Source: Streptomyces sp. NBC_00162
GTDB lineage: Bacteria > Actinomycetota > Actinomycetes > Streptomycetales > Streptomycetaceae
Length of the DNA: 64,000 bases
NCBI RefSeq assembly: GCF_024611995.1
Contig: NZ_CP102509.1
Coordinates: 6,386,001 to 6,450,000 of the forward strand
Direction of reading: 5' to 3'
Within the stretch, counting starts at the first letter, position 1, and each line of letters opens with the position of its first letter. The notes beneath the pieces were generated by a model that did no database searches, was not told the origin of the DNA, and saw only the letters and a program-made list of their open reading frames with translations. Of this stretch, positions 15,780 to 23,839 are shown piece by piece. Both the position numbers and the translations under genes were made by a program.

Positions 15780-15797
15780 CGTTCAGTATTCTGAACG
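15780..15797. promoter_or_regulatory. IclR operator palindrome
   Basis: CGTTCAG-TATT-CTGAACG is a perfect inverted repeat with 7-base arms, 19 bases upstream of the aldehyde dehydrogenase ATG and in the gap shared with the divergent IclR gene. Its GTTC...GAAC core resembles known IclR-family sites. Being so close to the ribosome binding site of the dehydrogenase gene, binding there should block that gene's transcription. Confidence 0.75.
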
Positions 15798-15887
15798 CCG
15801 TTCCGGTGGATGAATGATCACATCTGCTGTGGACTCTATTTCCGCGTCCTCGGCGTGACAAGAGGCGGCCAGAGGGGAAGCAGGCGC

Positions 15888-16670
15888 ATGACGACGACCG
15901 AATCGGGGAGCACGGTCCCGGCGGCGCCGGTCAAATCGGCGGTGCGGACGGTCCTGTTGCTCGAGCACTTCGCGGCGCGGCCGGGGCTGCACAGCCTGGC
16001 CGACATCCAGAACGACCTCTCCCTGCCCAAGTCCAGCCTGTACATGCTGCTGCGCACGCTGGTGAACCTGGGGTGGGTGGAGACGGACGCGACGGGCACG
16101 CGCTACGGCATCGGCGTCCGGGCGCTGCTCGTCGGCAGCTCGTACATCGACGGCGACGAGGTGGTCGCGGCCGCCCGGCCCACCCTGGACCGGCTCTCCG
16201 ACGACACGACGGAGACCATCCACCTGGCCCGGATGGACGGGACGAGCGTGGTGTACCTCGCGACCCGCCCGTCCCGGCACTACCTGCGGCCCTTCACCCG
16301 CGTCGGGCGGCGGCTGCCGGTGCACTCCACGGCGCTCGGCAAGGCGCTGCTGGCCACGCACACGGACGAAGAGGTACGGGGCCTGCTGCCGCGGCGGCTG
16401 GAGGCGGTCACCGAGCACACCGTCACCGACCGGGAACGGCTCATCGAGGAACTGGCGCTGGTACGGGAGCAGGGCTACGCGGTGGACCGGGAGGAGAACA
16501 CGCTCGGGCTGCGCTGCTTCGGGGTGGCGGTGCCGTACCGGACGCCGGCCCGGGACGCGGTGAGCTGCTCGGTGCCGGTGGCCCGGCTGACGGCGGAGCA
16601 CGAGCAGGTCATCAAGGCGGCGCTGTTCGAGGCGCGGGACCGGCTGTCGGTGGTGACGCGCCGGATGTGA
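15888..16670 (+). CDS. IclR-family transcriptional regulator
   Basis: A 260-residue regulator. Residues about 15-75 form the winged helix (AVRTVLLLEHFAARPGLHSL, then LSLPKSSLYMLLRTLVNLGW). Residues about 85-255 are the IclR effector domain, with the typical LPVHSTALGKALLAT segment and REEN...GLRCFGVAVPYR. The ATG at 15888 has AGAGGGGA about 8 bases upstream; in-frame upstream starts would cover the promoter. Divergent from the aldehyde dehydrogenase with a palindromic operator between them, so it most likely controls that gene in response to a sugar-acid-type intermediate. Confidence 0.9.
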   Translation: MTTTESGSTVPAAPVKSAVRTVLLLEHFAARPGLHSLADIQNDLSLPKSSLYMLLRTLVNLGWVETDATGTRYGIGVRALLVGSSYIDGDEVVAAARPTLDRLSDDTTETIHLARMDGTSVVYLATRPSRHYLRPFTRVGRRLPVHSTALGKALLATHTDEEVRGLLPRRLEAVTEHTVTDRERLIEELALVREQGYAVDREENTLGLRCFGVAVPYRTPARDAVSCSVPVARLTAEHEQVIKAALFEARDRLSVVTRRM

Positions 16671-16681
16671 GCCCGGTGGGC

Positions 16682-16739
16682 GCCCGGGTGCTGTGGGCGC
16701 CACGAGTCCTGCCCGGGTGCTGGGGGCGCCACGAGCCCT
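16682..16739 (+). repeat. 29-bp tandem duplication
   Basis: Two adjacent 29-base units (16682-16710 and 16711-16739), each starting GCCCGGGTGCTG and containing GGGCGCCACGAG, differ at only two positions. They lie just after the IclR stop, in a 183-base gap without genes. The near identity suggests a recent slippage duplication. Confidence 0.85.
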
Positions 16740-16779
16740 GTGGGCCCTGTGGGCAGGAGGGCCGGTGGAGTGAGTGGTT

Positions 16780-16799
16780 CCTCCCCCGGCCGGGGGAGG
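16780..16799 (+). terminator. Short palindromic hairpin after the IclR gene
   Basis: CCTCCCCCGGCCGGGGGAGG is a perfect 20-base palindrome about 110 bases beyond the IclR stop and 54 bases before the next ATG. It could end IclR transcription; no T run follows. Confidence 0.4.
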
Positions 16800-16853
16800 C
16801 GGTTCCCCTTCCAGGGGGAGGTGGCGGGGCGCCGCGGGCGGGACCGTTGAGTC

Positions 16854-17837
16854 ATGACCACACGAGCCGTTCACGCGACGTCCGCGACGCAGCCGTCGGC
16901 CCCCGGCCTGGGGACCGGACGGCGGATCCTGCGGGTGGTGGCCCTGGCCGCCACCGTGCCCTATCTGACGCTCAAGACCGCCTGGCTGGCCGGGAGTCAG
17001 GTGGGCATACCGGCCGGCAGTGTGCTGAGCGAGCCCGGGGTGTTCTTCACCGTGGCCAACTCCGTCACGCTGGCCATGGACGCCTGCGTGATCCTGCTCG
17101 TGCTGGTGCTCACCCGGCCCTGGGGCATACGGGTGCCGTCCTGGCTGCTGACCGTCCCGGTCTTCATCGCGACGGGACTGCTGGCCCCGATCCTGCTCGG
17201 TTTCCCGGGCCAACTGCTCATACGCCTGCTCGGCTTCGGGGCCGAACCGGCCGGGGACGGCGGGCCGGAGCCCTTCCTGGACCCCTGGGTCTTCAACGTC
17301 GTCTACACGGGGTTCTCCGTCCAAGGACTCGCCCTGGCCGGGCTGTTCGTGCCCTATGCGCGGGAGCGCTGGGGCCGGCGGTGGCAGGGCGTGCCGGAGG
17401 TGCGGCTGCCGTCGTCCACGGGGGTGGTGGCGGCAGCCGCGGCGACGGCCGGCCTGGCGGTCGCGGCAGTGGACGCGTACTGGGCCTTCGGAGGCACGGC
17501 CTGGCTGGATGCCGAGCGCGCGGCCGCGTACTCCGCGGAGACGGGCGTGGTGTCCGCCGCCCACGGGCTGTGCGCGCTCGCCGCGGGAGCGGGGGCACTC
17601 CTCCTGGCCCGCGGCGGGGAGCTCCGGACGCGATGGCCGCTCGGCATCGCATGGATGGGCGCGGGCGCGGCGCTGAGTTGGGGGACGTGGATGCTGATCG
17701 CCTCGCTGGGGCCGCAGTTGGACGGGGGCGAAGGGCCTGCCGGAGCGATCCTGTTGACCTACGCTGGCCAGATGATCACCGGATCGCTCTCGGCCGTCGT
17801 CCTCATACGGTTCCTCACCGCCCGCCGCGCCGCGTGA
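16854..17837 (+). CDS. Seven- to eight-helix membrane protein coupled to a two-component system
   Basis: A 327-residue integral membrane protein with about seven to eight hydrophobic segments (for example VVALAATVPYLTLKTAWLAG, SVTLAMDACVILLVLVL and the C-terminal ITGSLSAVVLIRFL). No transport motif is recognised. Its TGA overlaps the GTG of the sensor kinase gene (GTGA), which implies translational coupling and a shared role. Similar small membrane proteins precede NarL-type kinases in Streptomyces and may act as accessory sensors; that is inference. The 183-base upstream gap holds the tandem repeat and hairpin described above. Confidence 0.8.
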   Translation: MTTRAVHATSATQPSAPGLGTGRRILRVVALAATVPYLTLKTAWLAGSQVGIPAGSVLSEPGVFFTVANSVTLAMDACVILLVLVLTRPWGIRVPSWLLTVPVFIATGLLAPILLGFPGQLLIRLLGFGAEPAGDGGPEPFLDPWVFNVVYTGFSVQGLALAGLFVPYARERWGRRWQGVPEVRLPSSTGVVAAAAATAGLAVAAVDAYWAFGGTAWLDAERAAAYSAETGVVSAAHGLCALAAGAGALLLARGGELRTRWPLGIAWMGAGAALSWGTWMLIASLGPQLDGGEGPAGAILLTYAGQMITGSLSAVVLIRFLTARRAA

Positions 17838-19108
17838 ACCTGCTGTTCGGAGCCCGGGCCAGACTGCGCTGGGTCCACCTGATACTCGGCGGGGCCCTGC
17901 TGATGCCGTACTTCCTCCTCGCGCAGGTGGGGGTCGGCATGGCAGCCGGAGGGGTCAACGCCCTCAGCTCCTTCCCGCTCACCCTCGCCGCCTACGCGGC
18001 CGCCCTCCCGCTGGCAGCGGTGACCGCGGTGTACGGGCTCGTCCGGCCGCTGTCCGTGACCGCCGTCCGGGCCATGTGCGCGGTACCGGGGGAGCGGCTC
18101 GCCGAAGGGCCGGCGCGGTCTTGGGCCGCGCGGGGGCGGACCTCGGCCTGGTGGACTCTGCACCTGGGGGTCGGGGCGGTGCTCAGCGGGCTGACGCTCG
18201 CGGTCCCGCCCATGGCGGTGGTGCTGATCGCGCTGCCGTTCGTGAGCGGGCTGCGGGAGGTGCGGCTGGGGCTGGGCTGGTTCAGCACCGGGGCCGATCC
18301 GTACGTCGCCCCCCTGCTCGGGACCGGCCTGCTGGGCGGGCTCGTTCTGTGCGCCGCCGGGGCCGGGGCGCTGCTGGCCCGGCTGGCGCCCGTACTGCTC
18401 GGGCCGACGGCGGCGGACCGGCTGGCCGCCGCCGAGGAACGGGCCGCCGACCTGGCGGTGCGCAACCGGCTGGCCCGGGAACTGCACGACGCGGTGGGGC
18501 ACGCGCTGAGCGCCGTCACCCTCCAGGCGGCGGCCGCCCGGCGGGTGCTCGACAGCGACCCCGGGTTCGTCCGGGAGGCGCTGGCCGCCATCGAGGACAC
18601 CACGCGGCGGACGGTGGGCGAGCTCGACGCCGTACTGGGCCTGCTGCGGGACGGCGACCCGGCCCGGCAGGACGCCGCGCCCGCGCCGACGCTGGCCGCC
18701 GACCTCGACGGGCTGCTCGCCCGTACCGGGGCCGCGGGCACCACCGTCACCGCCCATCAGGACCCCGGACCCGCCCGGGACTGGGCGGGGCTTCCGGCGA
18801 TCGCCTCCCGCGAGGCGTACCGGATCGTCCAGGAGGGCCTCAGCAACGCGCTGCGCCACGGCGCGGGCCCCGTGGAACTGCGGATCCGCGTACAGGACGC
18901 GGCCGAGACCGGACACCGTGAACTGGAGATCACCATGACCAATCCGCCCGCCGCACCGGAGGGCCGCGAGCCCCGCACCACCGGGGGCCGCGGACTGCGC
19001 GGCGCCGCCGAACGGGCCGCCCTGCTCGGCGGCCGCGTCGAGGCCGGTCCGTACGGGGACCGGTGGCGGCTGCGGGCCGTCCTGCCGCTCGCGGAGGACG
19101 CCCGATGA
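17834..19108 (+). CDS. NarL-type sensor histidine kinase
   Basis: A 424-residue membrane kinase. Residues about 10-190 contain four to five hydrophobic helices (WVHLILGGALLMPYFLLAQ, VLSGLTLAVPPMAVVLIALP, LLGGLVLCAAGAGALLARL). The HisKA_3 dimerisation helix has the phospho-acceptor His218 in RNRLARELHDAVGHALSAVT. The HATPase domain follows (EAYRIVQEGLSNALRHG as the N box and GGRGLRGAAERAALLGG as the G box). It is coupled upstream to a membrane protein and downstream to its response regulator, with 4-bp overlaps at both ends. The signal is unknown. Confidence 0.92.
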   Translation: MNLLFGARARLRWVHLILGGALLMPYFLLAQVGVGMAAGGVNALSSFPLTLAAYAAALPLAAVTAVYGLVRPLSVTAVRAMCAVPGERLAEGPARSWAARGRTSAWWTLHLGVGAVLSGLTLAVPPMAVVLIALPFVSGLREVRLGLGWFSTGADPYVAPLLGTGLLGGLVLCAAGAGALLARLAPVLLGPTAADRLAAAEERAADLAVRNRLARELHDAVGHALSAVTLQAAAARRVLDSDPGFVREALAAIEDTTRRTVGELDAVLGLLRDGDPARQDAAPAPTLAADLDGLLARTGAAGTTVTAHQDPGPARDWAGLPAIASREAYRIVQEGLSNALRHGAGPVELRIRVQDAAETGHRELEITMTNPPAAPEGREPRTTGGRGLRGAAERAALLGGRVEAGPYGDRWRLRAVLPLAEDAR

Positions 19109-19803
19109 CAGCCCCGGGCGCACCCGCCACGCCACCCGCCCCGGGGGGACGCCCGCCGCTGCGGATCGTGCTCTGCGACGACGAGCGGATGGTGCGCACC
19201 GCCCTGCGGGTCATCCTCGAGGCCGAGGCCGACCTGGAGGTCGTCGGTGAGGCGGCCACCGGGGCCCAAGCCGTCCCGTTGGTCCGCTCCCTCGCCCCCG
19301 ACGTGGTGCTGATGGACGTCCGGATGCCCGAGATCGACGGGATACGGGCCACCGAGCAGATCCTCGCCACCATGGCCGAGCCGCCCCGCATCGTGGTCGT
19401 CACCACCTTCGAGAACGACGCCTACGTCTACGGGGCGCTGCGGGCGGGAGCCGCCGGGTTCCTCCTCAAGCGGGCCGACCCCGACGAGCTGATCGGCGCC
19501 GTGCGCCTCGTCGCCCGCGGGGACTCGCTGCTCTTCCCGGCCGCCGTCCGCTCCCTCGCGGCGGCGCACGCGGCCGCCGCCGCGCCGGCCGCGCCCTGGG
19601 TGGCCCGGCTCACCGACCGGGAGGCCGACGTACTGCGGCTGATGGCCACCGGACTGTCCAACCACGAGATGAGCGAACGCCTGGGGGTCGGACCGCAGAC
19701 GGTCAAGACCCACGTCGCCTCGGTCCTCGCCAAGACCGGAGCCCGCGACCGGACCCAGGCGGTCATCGCCGCGTACGAGGGAGGCTTCATGAAGAAAAGC
19801 TGA
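19105..19803 (+). CDS. NarL/FixJ-type response regulator
   Basis: A 232-residue regulator. The receiver domain (residues about 18-140) has the acidic pair Asp25-Asp26 in LCDDERM, the phosphorylation site Asp71 in VVLMDVRMPEIDG, and Lys in GFLLKRAD. The LuxR-type DNA-binding domain (about 165-228) has LTDREADVLRLMATGLSNHE and VGPQTVKTHVASVLAKTG. Its ATG overlaps the kinase stop (ATGA), so the pair is made together and the kinase at 17834 should phosphorylate it. The target genes are unknown; the cotranscribed membrane protein is a reasonable candidate for the sensed process. Confidence 0.93.
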   Translation: MTAPGAPATPPAPGGRPPLRIVLCDDERMVRTALRVILEAEADLEVVGEAATGAQAVPLVRSLAPDVVLMDVRMPEIDGIRATEQILATMAEPPRIVVVTTFENDAYVYGALRAGAAGFLLKRADPDELIGAVRLVARGDSLLFPAAVRSLAAAHAAAAAPAAPWVARLTDREADVLRLMATGLSNHEMSERLGVGPQTVKTHVASVLAKTGARDRTQAVIAAYEGGFMKKS

Positions 19804-19865
19804 GAACCCCGCCACAATCGGGGCAGAGCGGAACGGCTGGGGTCGTTGGTGCGTCCTTCTGGGGG

Positions 19866-21314
19866 ATGAACAAGACGATCAGGCGTGCGTCGGTCTTCTG
19901 TCTGCTTCTGGTGCTGGCCCTGCTGGTCCGCGTCACCTGGGTGCAGGCATACCAAGGCCAGGCCCTCGCAGACGACAAGCACAACCGGCGCAACCTCATC
20001 GGGCAGTACGAGAACCCGCTGGGCAACATCATCGTGGGCGGGGAGGCGATCACGGGCTCGACGAAGACGGGCGGCAAGGACTTCGGGTACAAGCGGACCT
20101 ACGTCGACGGCCCGCTGTACGCGCCGATCACCGGATTCAGCTCCCAGGCCTTCGGCACGAGCATGCTGGAGGGCGTCTACAAGAACATCCTCAACGGCTC
20201 CGACAGCCGGCTGAAGACGATGATGGACATGCTCACCAACAAGCGGGCCTCCCCGGGCAACGTGCTGACCACCATCGACAAGAACGTGCAGAAGGCCGCC
20301 TACGACGCGCTTCAGGGCAAGCAGGGCGCCGCCGTGGCCATCGACCCCGCGACCGGCGAGATCCTCGCCGTCGTCAACAACCCCTCCTTCGACCCCGGCC
20401 GGATCGCGGGCGCCAACGACACGGCGGCCTGGGAGGAACTGTCCGCCGACAACGGCAAGGCCATGGAGAACGTGGCCCTGCGCAAGCCGCAGGCACCCGG
20501 CTCCACCTTCAAGCTGGTCACCCTCGCCGCGGCGATCGAGAACGGCCTGGTCACCAACCTCGACCAGCAGACCGGCATCCCCGACCCGTACACGATCCCC
20601 GGCACCCGCACCGCGCTGCCCAGCGAGGCGGGCTCGGCGGCCTGCAACAACGTTTCGGTGCGCACCGCCCTGCGGCTGTCCTGCAACAACGTCTTCGCTG
20701 AGCTGGCGTCCAAGCTCGGCCAGGACAAGATGCGCGCCACGGCCGAGAAGCTCGGCTTCAACGCGCAGATCGACACCCCGGTCCGCACCAACCCGCCGAG
20801 CAAGTACCCCTCGAAGAAGATGTCGATCGACCAGGTCGCGCAGACGGGCATCGGCCAGTTCGACGTCCAGGCCACCCCGCTCCAGATGGCGATGGTCACG
20901 GCCGCGATCGAGAACGGCGGCAAGCTCGTCGCCCCGCACATGGTCTCCGAGGTCACCGACTCCGGCGGCGACGTGCTGGAGAGCTTCAAGGACCCGAAGT
21001 CCCAGCAGGTCATGAGCGCGAAGACCGCGTCGATGATCCAGGACGCCATGCGGACCGTTGCCACCGAGGGCGGTGGCAAGCCGGCCCAGGTGGCGGGCGC
21101 CGAGGTGGGCGGCAAGACCGGTACCGCCCAGCGCGGCGTCAACAACAGCCTCAACCCGCTCGCCTGGTTCACCTCGTACGGGAAGCTGAACGGCAAGCAG
21201 ATCGCCGTCGCCGTCGTGATCGAGAACTCCGACACCGACCGGTCCGAGATCGGAGGCGGCAAGCTGGCCGCCCCCATTGCCCAGAAGATGATGGAGGCGT
21301 GGCTCAAGAAGTAG
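19866..21314 (+). CDS. Class B penicillin-binding protein (PbpA-like transpeptidase)
   Basis: A 482-residue protein with an N-terminal membrane anchor (VFCLLLVLALLVRVTWVQAY, residues 10-29) and an extracellular transpeptidase. All three active-site motifs are present: Ser213-Thr-Phe-Lys216, Ser272-Cys-Asn274 and Lys417-Thr-Gly419. It cross-links peptidoglycan outside the membrane. The length and sequence resemble actinobacterial PbpA, but the gene is not beside rodA, pknB or ftsW here, so it is likely an additional paralogue. GGGGG lies 5 bases before the ATG, 62 bases after the response regulator; a terminator follows the stop. Confidence 0.92.
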   Translation: MNKTIRRASVFCLLLVLALLVRVTWVQAYQGQALADDKHNRRNLIGQYENPLGNIIVGGEAITGSTKTGGKDFGYKRTYVDGPLYAPITGFSSQAFGTSMLEGVYKNILNGSDSRLKTMMDMLTNKRASPGNVLTTIDKNVQKAAYDALQGKQGAAVAIDPATGEILAVVNNPSFDPGRIAGANDTAAWEELSADNGKAMENVALRKPQAPGSTFKLVTLAAAIENGLVTNLDQQTGIPDPYTIPGTRTALPSEAGSAACNNVSVRTALRLSCNNVFAELASKLGQDKMRATAEKLGFNAQIDTPVRTNPPSKYPSKKMSIDQVAQTGIGQFDVQATPLQMAMVTAAIENGGKLVAPHMVSEVTDSGGDVLESFKDPKSQQVMSAKTASMIQDAMRTVATEGGGKPAQVAGAEVGGKTGTAQRGVNNSLNPLAWFTSYGKLNGKQIAVAVVIENSDTDRSEIGGGKLAAPIAQKMMEAWLKK

Positions 21315-21348
21315 CCACGCGGCCGGCGGCCGGATACGACGCACGGCG

Positions 21349-21384
21349 AACGCGCCGGGAACCGACACGGTTCCCGGCGCGTTT
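21349..21384 (+). terminator. Intrinsic terminator after the penicillin-binding protein gene
   Basis: A perfect 15-base stem (AACGCGCCGGGAACC at 21349-21363 pairing with 21369-21383), a 5-base loop and a short T-rich tail (GTTTCCCTT). It lies 34 bases after the stop codon. Confidence 0.9.
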
Positions 21385-21392
21385 CCCTTCCC

Positions 21393-21914
21393 ATGATCAG
21401 GACCGCGCGACCCGCAGACCTCGACGCCATAACCGCCCTCCACACCAGAGCCCGGGCCACCTACTACCGGGGACGGGTCCCCGAGGAGACCTACGCGGGC
21501 GAGCTGCACGTCGCCCACGCCCGCGAGGCGTGGTCCCGGGCAGTCGCGCGCCCCGCCGCCGAGGGCGGGGTCCTGTGCGCCGAGCAGGACGGCGAGGTGA
21601 CCGGCGTCGCCGCCTTCCGCACCACGGACGGCGAAACCACCCTCACCCAGCTGCACGTCGACCCGGTCCACTGGCGCCGCGGTACCGGCGCGGCCCTGCA
21701 CGCGGCCTGCCTCGACGCCTGGCGCCGCGCCGGAATCGAGCGGGTCCGCCTGGAGGTGTACGCGCACAACCTGCGCGCCCAGGCCTTCTACGCCACCCAC
21801 GGCTGGCTCCCGGAGCCGCACTCCGCCCCCTCCGGCTCCCACCTCACCCTCTGGCTCGCGGTGCCGAGGCGGTCAGGAGAGTCACCGTCCGGGGAGTCAC
21901 TGTCCGGGGAATGA
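21393..21914 (+). CDS. GNAT-family N-acetyltransferase
   Basis: A 173-residue GNAT with the standard opening MIRTARPADLDAITALH, the acetyl-CoA loop LHVDPVHWRRGTGAALHAAC (about residues 88-107) and the C-terminal AQAFYATHGW motif. The last twelve residues come from a small repeat (GESPSGESLSGE). The ATG lies only 9 bases beyond the terminator stem of the preceding gene and has no Shine-Dalgarno sequence, so it may be translated from a leaderless or read-through transcript, though the start itself is well supported by the conserved N-terminus. The substrate is unknown. Confidence 0.85.
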   Translation: MIRTARPADLDAITALHTRARATYYRGRVPEETYAGELHVAHAREAWSRAVARPAAEGGVLCAEQDGEVTGVAAFRTTDGETTLTQLHVDPVHWRRGTGAALHAACLDAWRRAGIERVRLEVYAHNLRAQAFYATHGWLPEPHSAPSGSHLTLWLAVPRRSGESPSGESLSGE

Positions 21915-21978
21915 GACGCACCCCCGGGTCGTTGAACCAAGAACTGTTTGTTCACCGGACCCGGAGAGAAGAAGGAAC

Positions 21979-22686
21979 ATGCGCGTCGAGATCTGGAGCG
22001 ACATCGCCTGCCCGTGGTGCTACATCGGCAAGGCCCGGTTCACCAAGGGGCTGGCCGAGTTCGCGCACCGCGACGAGGTGGAGGTCGTCTTCCGGTCCTT
22101 CGAGCTCGACCCGAACGGCGCCAAGGGAGTCACCGCGCCCGTCCTGGAGATGCTCGCCAAGAAGTACGGCCGCACCCTCGAAGAGGCGCGCGCCATGGAG
22201 GAGCACGTCGCGGCCAGTGCCCGCGCCGAGGGGCTGACGTACCGCACCGACGGGCGCGACCACGGGAACACCTTCGACATCCACCGCCTGCTGCACCTGG
22301 CCGCCGCCCGCGGCCGTCAGGAGGAGCTGCTCGACCTCGCCTACCTGGCCAACTTCGGTGAGGCGCGGTCCGTCTTCGACCCCGAGGTGCTGGTCGCGCT
22401 CGCCGTGGAGGCCGGGCTGGACGAGGCCGAGGCGCGCGCCGTGCTCGCCGACGATTCCGCCTACGCCGCCGAGGTCCGCGCCGACGAGCGCGAGGCCGCC
22501 GAACTGGGCGCGAACGCCGTGCCGTTCTTCGTCCTCGACCGCCGGTACGGGATCTCCGGCGGGCAGCCGGCCGAGGTGTTCACCCGCGCGCTGGAGCAGG
22601 CGTGGGCCGGGCGCGAGGTCGAGGAGCCGGCGGCGGGGGCCGAGGCGTGCGAGCCCGACGGGGCGTGCGCCGTCCCGCAGGTATAA
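21979..22686 (+). CDS. DsbA-family oxidoreductase (FrnE-like)
   Basis: A 235-residue cytoplasmic thioredoxin-fold protein of the FrnE group. The redox motif CPWC is at residues 11-14 (EIWSDIACPWCYIGKARF), and the cis-proline loop is seen in GANAVPFFVLDRRYGISGGQ. The helical insert between (residues 50-150) is typical. FrnE-type proteins reduce or isomerise disulfides and contribute to oxidative-stress tolerance or polyketide chemistry. The C-terminal tail carries two extra cysteines (EACEPDGACAVPQV) not usual for the family core. A strong ribosome binding site (GAGAAGAAGGA) precedes the ATG. Confidence 0.9.
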   Translation: MRVEIWSDIACPWCYIGKARFTKGLAEFAHRDEVEVVFRSFELDPNGAKGVTAPVLEMLAKKYGRTLEEARAMEEHVAASARAEGLTYRTDGRDHGNTFDIHRLLHLAAARGRQEELLDLAYLANFGEARSVFDPEVLVALAVEAGLDEAEARAVLADDSAYAAEVRADEREAAELGANAVPFFVLDRRYGISGGQPAEVFTRALEQAWAGREVEEPAAGAEACEPDGACAVPQV

Positions 22687-22755
22687 GCATTCCTTGAGGA
22701 TGGCCTGCATAAATAGGCAATGGACTTTGGGTCGCTCGCGGCGCAGAGTGGACCC

Positions 22756-23811
22756 ATGGATCTTCCCCTCACCGAAGCGGTCCGCGCCGAGTTCGCCCAT
22801 TCCACCGTCTACCTCAACACCGCCACCTGCGGGGTCCTCCCGCGTTCCGCCGTCGCGGCCGTGCATGAACTGGCCGACTCGGCGGGCGCCGGGATCCCCA
22901 GCGGATTCGGCGACTTCGACCGGGTGAACCGGGTCCGGGCCGCCTTCGCCCGGCTGGTCGGGGTCGACGCCGAACGGGTGGCCGTCGGCTCGGCCGTGGC
23001 CACCCACGTCGGCCTGATCGCCGCGGCCCTTCCGGCCGGGGCCGAAGTCCTCTGCCCGGAGGGCGAGTTCGCGTCCGTCATCAACCCCTTCGTGGTGCGC
23101 GGCGACCTCAAGGTGCGCTTCGCACCGCTGGAATCGATCGCCGAAGCCGTCGGCCCGGAGACCGCGCTGGTCGCGCTGAGCGTCGTACAGTCCGCCGACG
23201 GGCGGGCGGCCGACCTGGCCGCGGTGCGCGCCGCCACCACCGCGCACGGCGCCCGCATGTTGGTGGACGCGACCCAGGCGGCGGGCTGGCTGCCCTTCGA
23301 CGCCTCGCCGTACGAGTACACGGTCACGGCCGGCTACAAGTGGCTGCTCGGCACCCGCGGCGCCTCGTACCTGACCGTGTCGGAGGAGGCCCAGCACACC
23401 CTGACCCCGCTGCACGCCGGGTGGGTGGCGGCCGAGTCCATGTGGGAGGCCACTTACGGGCCCATGCCGGAACTGGCCCACGGAGCCCGGCGGTTCGACG
23501 AGTCCCCCGCATTCCTCGCCTACCACGCGGCCGAGCCCTCGCTGGCCCTGCTGGAGCGGATCGGCATCGAGACCGTCCACGCCCACAACACGGCCCTGGC
23601 CGCCCGCTACCGGGCCGGCCTCGCCCGCCTCGGCCACGAGCCCGTGCCCGGCGGAGCCGCCATCGTCGCGGTGCCCGGCCTCGCCGGCCGGCAGCCCGCC
23701 CTGCAGGCGGCCGGCATCGCCACCGCCGCCCGCGCGGGCGCCCTGCGGGCCTCATTCCACCTCTACAGCACCGAGGCGGACGTCGACCGGCTGCTGGACC
23801 TCCTGTCCTGA
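22756..23811 (+). CDS. Class V aminotransferase-fold PLP enzyme
   Basis: A 351-residue PLP-dependent enzyme. It opens with TVYLNTATCGVLPRSAV, and the PLP lysine lies in VTAGYKWLLGTRGASYLTV (about residue 200), with the aspartate in ARMLVDATQAAGWLPFD upstream of it. The layout resembles cysteine desulfurase-like or kynureninase-like class V proteins, but the substrate is unclear. The ATG at 22756 is chosen over one at 22720, which would include AT-rich promoter-like sequence (TGCATAAATAGGCA, 22711-22724). The gene converges on a second, different class V enzyme 28 bases away. Confidence 0.83.
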   Translation: MDLPLTEAVRAEFAHSTVYLNTATCGVLPRSAVAAVHELADSAGAGIPSGFGDFDRVNRVRAAFARLVGVDAERVAVGSAVATHVGLIAAALPAGAEVLCPEGEFASVINPFVVRGDLKVRFAPLESIAEAVGPETALVALSVVQSADGRAADLAAVRAATTAHGARMLVDATQAAGWLPFDASPYEYTVTAGYKWLLGTRGASYLTVSEEAQHTLTPLHAGWVAAESMWEATYGPMPELAHGARRFDESPAFLAYHAAEPSLALLERIGIETVHAHNTALAARYRAGLARLGHEPVPGGAAIVAVPGLAGRQPALQAAGIATAARAGALRASFHLYSTEADVDRLLDLLS

Positions 23812-23839
23812 GCCGGTCGCGAACCCGACCCGACCCCGG

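Noticed and set aside
12458..15817. A 1119-codon plus-strand open frame across the TerD and aldehyde dehydrogenase genes
   Set aside because: It is antisense to two recognisable proteins. High GC makes long open frames common opposite real genes, and the translation has no family motif.
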